From: Isohypsibius dastychi
Taxonomy: Eukaryota > Tardigrada > Eutardigrada > Parachela > Isohypsibiidae
Length of the DNA: 10,753 nt
Direction of reading: 5' to 3'
NCBI GenBank assembly: GCA_034696485.1
Contig: JAQIWT010001451.1
Coordinates: 1-10,753, forward strand
The translations under genes were made by a program, and so were the position numbers. Shown here in pieces: positions 7,828 through 10,753 of this stretch (positions within the stretch are counted from its first letter, which is position 1; the number at the start of each line of letters is the position of its first letter). Below the pieces are notes generated by a model. The model had not been told where the DNA came from and searched no databases. It worked only from the letters and a program-made list of their open reading frames with translations.

Positions 7828-8395
7828 CCGACTGTTCTTCCACACCGTTCCAAGAAACATGGCTTTGTGAATACCTCGGTTTAGAAAAACTGTTTTGTTG
7901 TACTTTGAACATACACGAGAAAAACTACGAAATCGTAAAAAAGGTTTCTGAATGTGAGAGTGACCAGGGATCAAAATTCCCTAGAACTGTAGCAAAGATA
8001 TTCAAAATAGCAAGTAGTTCAGAGTTGGACACAGCTGAGAGCTTCTTTTGCCAGTTCCATTTCATGGGACGTTGATGGATTCGTCTTGAATTTAGTCGCT
8101 GTTTGTTTGCATGCCAAAGTGGGACTGATAGTGAATACACAACCGATAGACTGCAGGGCATTCTGGTTTTTAAATCATCAGATATCTAATCATCTAACTA
8201 TCTCAAACGCACTTGTAATTATAAGAATCCCTCGGCCACCAATTCTTCATTCGTCTCAGGTTGGGTATTTGATCTTGAGAACAACTTGCTTGCCGGTTGT
8301 CATTTCGCTGGAGAATTTCGTTGTGCAAGTATCGAAATTTGAAGATCGTTCAAATGTTTGAATGGACACAGTCTCGAAAATAAAGCATGATACGT
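7828..8395. other. Non-coding stretch between diverged repeats
   Basis: A plus-strand frame of 91 codons (8086-8361) has no ATG at its start, no recognisable sequence and no secure splice borders. I see no gene, RNA gene or further repeat. Confidence 0.4.
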
Positions 8396-8498
8396 GTGTA
8401 ACCGTTTCTGAACACGCAGTTCTATTGAACACTGGTATCAAAAAACCCGCATTTTTTAACTCTTGGATGGGTTCAAAAACCCGTTTTTTCACGGGTTT
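8396..8498. repeat. Diverged dispersed repeat, second copy, with hairpin
   Basis: This is the partner of 7729-7827. At its right end AAACCCG (8477-8483) and CGGGTTT (8492-8498) form a 7-bp hairpin around an 8-base loop, which the first copy does not keep as cleanly. Its origin is unknown. Confidence 0.4.
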
Positions 8499-9142
8499 AA
8501 GTTGGTCAGTTTACCAGTTGGTTGTTTTATCGTTGTTTCATCCGGCAGGCGATCATTCTGATAAGAAAAATATTTATTCGTATTTGCTAAAGTGAGAACC
8601 CGCTAGAATTATATCGACTCGGCTCATAGAGGTCGAGAAAAGCAGTAGTGTATATGGAATATACACCCTCCAACAGCTCAAACTAGCCCCTGGTTCCTGG
8701 TTCTTTCAGCGAGTACCTCAGAGAGTTTCATCATAGCACATGTCATTTTGGTCTCTTCGGAGAAGGTGCCCCGGGATAGAATTCCAAATAGGCCGCCTGT
8801 GAGATAACGCAGTTCGATCACGATGATGTGGTTTACATTCATTAAACCTGGGCTTCATATTCTGTCCAATCAACTATTTTGCTCGCACACCGATTCGGGC
8901 AAAATAAGTTGATTCAAAAATTTTGCCCGTTTGTAAACAGGGTGGGCAGAAAAGTTGCTGTCGCACAGGTTTTCTAACAACAAAACGGTTGATTTCGAAA
9001 AAGTGATCTGTTCTGGCTGTTTGCAGGTTGTCATTGGAGAGCATTCAGTTTTTTCAAAAGCAAAAGATATGATATCGATGGAGTTTTTTGAACCCTTTCG
9101 ATACACATATCTAGCGCAGTAGGACGGATCCGAGATTTACGC
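8499..9142. other. Non-coding stretch, no gene seen
   Basis: Stops are frequent on both strands. A small perfect palindrome, gtatatggaatatac-like, lies near 8650. The phrase ttttttgaaccctttcg near 9083 echoes, in reverse complement, the gggttcaaaaaccc phrase of the 8396-8498 repeat. No tRNA or other RNA gene was recognised. Confidence 0.4.
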
Positions 9143-9729
9143 GGTTACAGGTTCACAGGTTTACAGGTTCACAGGTTTACAGGTTCACAGGTTCACAGGT
9201 TCACAGGTTAACAGGTTCACAGGTTCACACTAGTTTAGATTTTTCACGGTAGTAACAAGCCAGAGGTTCACAGGTTCACAGGTTCACACCAGTTTAGATT
9301 TTTCACGGTAGTAACAAGCCAGAGGTTCACAGGTTCACACGTTCACAGGTTCACAGGTTCACAGGTTCACAGGTTCACAGACTCACACCAGTTTAGATTT
9401 TTCACGGTAGTAACAAGCCAGAAGTTCACAGGTTCACAGGTTCACAGGTTCACAGGTCCACATGTTCACAGGTTCACAAGTCCACAGGTTCACAGGTTCA
9501 CTGGTTCACTGGTTCACAGGTTCACAGGTTCACAGGTTCACAAGTTCACAGGTTCACAGGTTCACACCAGTCTAAATTTTTAACGATGGTAACAAGCCAG
9601 AGGTTCACAGGTTCACAGGTTCGCAAGTTCACGAGTTCACTGGTTCACAAGTTCACAAGTTTATGGGTTCACTGGTTCATAGGATCTCAAGTTCACAGGT
9701 TCACAGGTTCACAGGTTCACAGGTTCAAG
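9143..9729. repeat. Higher-order minisatellite: GGTTCACA octamers with 35-bp spacers
   Basis: The array is made of octamers, mostly GGTTCACA, in five blocks of 10, 3, 8, 18 and 16 units, preceded by a 7-base unit (ggttaca). The blocks are separated by four copies of a 35-bp spacer (9230-9264, 9289-9323, 9388-9422, 9567-9601) with core agtttagatttttcacggta and end acaagccaga. The first three spacers are almost identical and the fourth has several substitutions. The last block is the most degenerate. The 69-codon frame over its right end (9586-9795) is a by-product of the repeat. Confidence 0.97.
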
Positions 9730-10753
9730 AAAGTTCCGCAGTTCTTTAAGTTCTCAACATTCACGGAAATCGTATGTCCAGTTCCGCTTCGCTAAAGAAG
9801 CTCACAAGATAAAATATCACCCCGGAAGCCTCGACTTTTTTTATTTCGTGATTGACAATTTCAGTCTAAAAAGTTCCCGGTGTGAAAGGTTGTATTGTTT
9901 CTCCAGGAAATTTTGTCAAGTAGTTTTTCGAAAAACTTGCTGGTTCAAGTGTTTTTGTTTTATTTGGGTCATTTTCTCCTTGCAAATGAGTTAAAGAACT
10001 TAGACTGTGTTTTCCGCGATCCAAGATGTGAACTGGCCGACTCGTGTAAAAATTGCCGGTGCTCTCATGCCGCACCTGTAAAATGATGAAGTTGAGGGGT
10101 GAGTCACCCAAAAAAGGGCTTCCTACGCACTGAATCATCGAGAGGAATAAACCAAAACAATCATCCCGTGCCCCCTCGAGCTCTCATTGGAGGAAGAAGT
10201 GGACCCCCTCGTGAAATGGTCGGGTAGCGCCCGTCGCCACCTGCACTTTGATTTAATTTGGATGTGACAAATCTTGCTTTTAATTATCTCATCGCAAAAA
10301 AACCACATCACTTCCGAATTCCGATGAGAAGCTCCGTCCTTTCTGCACTTATCCCAGACAGAATTCCAGATTTTCTCGCGTCAAAGTAATTTCCAATCAC
10401 AAAAGTCCAACTCGGAATGATGGATTGGAAGCCAAGAAATGAAATTCTCGCGATATTCTGAACTTTGGAGCTCCGATGAAGTGATCCAATTTAATGGCAG
10501 GCAAAACAATCAAGATCGACTGACGTTTTGACGAATAAATAGTCAAACGATGCTTATTGAAAATACAACTTATCAGATATTACAAGATAAGATATGATTA
10601 TGATGATGAAGTTTCGTTTTTTGAGAAATTTGATATGAAGATACGGAATGAAATGACAATCTTCTGTCGAGTTTCTCGGAGGGAAAAATACGAAAGCGTC
10701 AAATTTAAAACGGAATAAATTTCTTTACAACTTGAGCCTGTTGTTAGGCTGGA
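9730..10753. other. Right-hand stretch, no supported gene
   Basis: A plus-strand frame without an ATG (9895-10086) ends in a cysteine-rich tail, and a minus-strand frame with an ATG (9866-10138) overlaps it; neither is recognisable. From 10140 on no frame exceeds 60 codons. Several AATAAA hexamers occur (about 10145, 10533, 10714) without a gene to serve. A CTTATC/GATAAG pair lies at 10569-10591. Confidence 0.4.

Noticed and set aside
8600-8830. Possible tRNA or pol III promoter boxes around gcagttcgatcac
   Set aside because: No cloverleaf could be paired and no box A lies at the right distance.
9143-9729. CRISPR array
   Set aside because: The 35-bp units are few, the sequence between them is one repeated octamer rather than unique spacers, and the surrounding genes are eukaryotic.
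9866-10138. Opposed open frames: plus 9895-10086 with a hydrophobic run and five-cysteine tail, minus 9866-10138 with an ATG
   Set aside because: The plus frame has no ATG and an odd number of cysteines. The minus frame has no recognisable feature. Neither has convincing splice borders, and both can be chance.

Overview
The window looks like nuclear DNA from a small-genome invertebrate, most likely a nematode or a similarly compact animal. The evidence is genes split by very short GT-AG introns (47, 58 and 62 nt, plus one of 457 nt), pyrimidine-rich acceptors such as tttccag and cttgcag, moderately AT-rich spacers, and no bacterial features (no Shine-Dalgarno-led operons). A nematode is an inference from intron size and acceptor shape; no gene here proves it.

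Two genes are well supported, both on the plus strand. The first (2995-4580, four exons, 339 codons) encodes an F-box protein whose F-box lies near the N-terminus and whose long C-terminal part I do not recognise. The second (5864-7097, two exons, 391 codons) is a type II membrane alpha-1,3-fucosyltransferase of family GT10 carrying the full set of family motifs. They are neighbours with no evident functional link. Weaker coding candidates are the end of an ORF entering from the left edge (1-132), a 149-codon open exon (720-1169), a 44-codon secreted-peptide-like ORF (1970-2104) and a hydrophobic exon-like stretch (4913-5277).

The rest is dominated by repeats. A dispersed repeat of about 380-400 bp occurs twice in the same orientation (2471-2851 and 5331-5729). 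Each copy ends about 140 bp before the start codon of one of the two good genes, and one copy has an (AT)18 tract at its left edge. Just downstream of the fucosyltransferase lies a foldback, MITE-like element with arms of about 115 bp (7279-7576). A diverged repeat pair sits at about 7729-7827 and 8396-8490. At 9143-9729 a striking array contains 55 octamers (consensus GGTTCACA) plus a leading 7-mer, punctuated by four copies of a 35-bp spacer; every interval between spacers is an exact multiple of 8 bp. The last kilobase (9730-10753) shows no gene I can support.

The two coding genes and the repeat architecture are the solid content. The small-ORF and single-exon calls are hypotheses that transcript data would settle.
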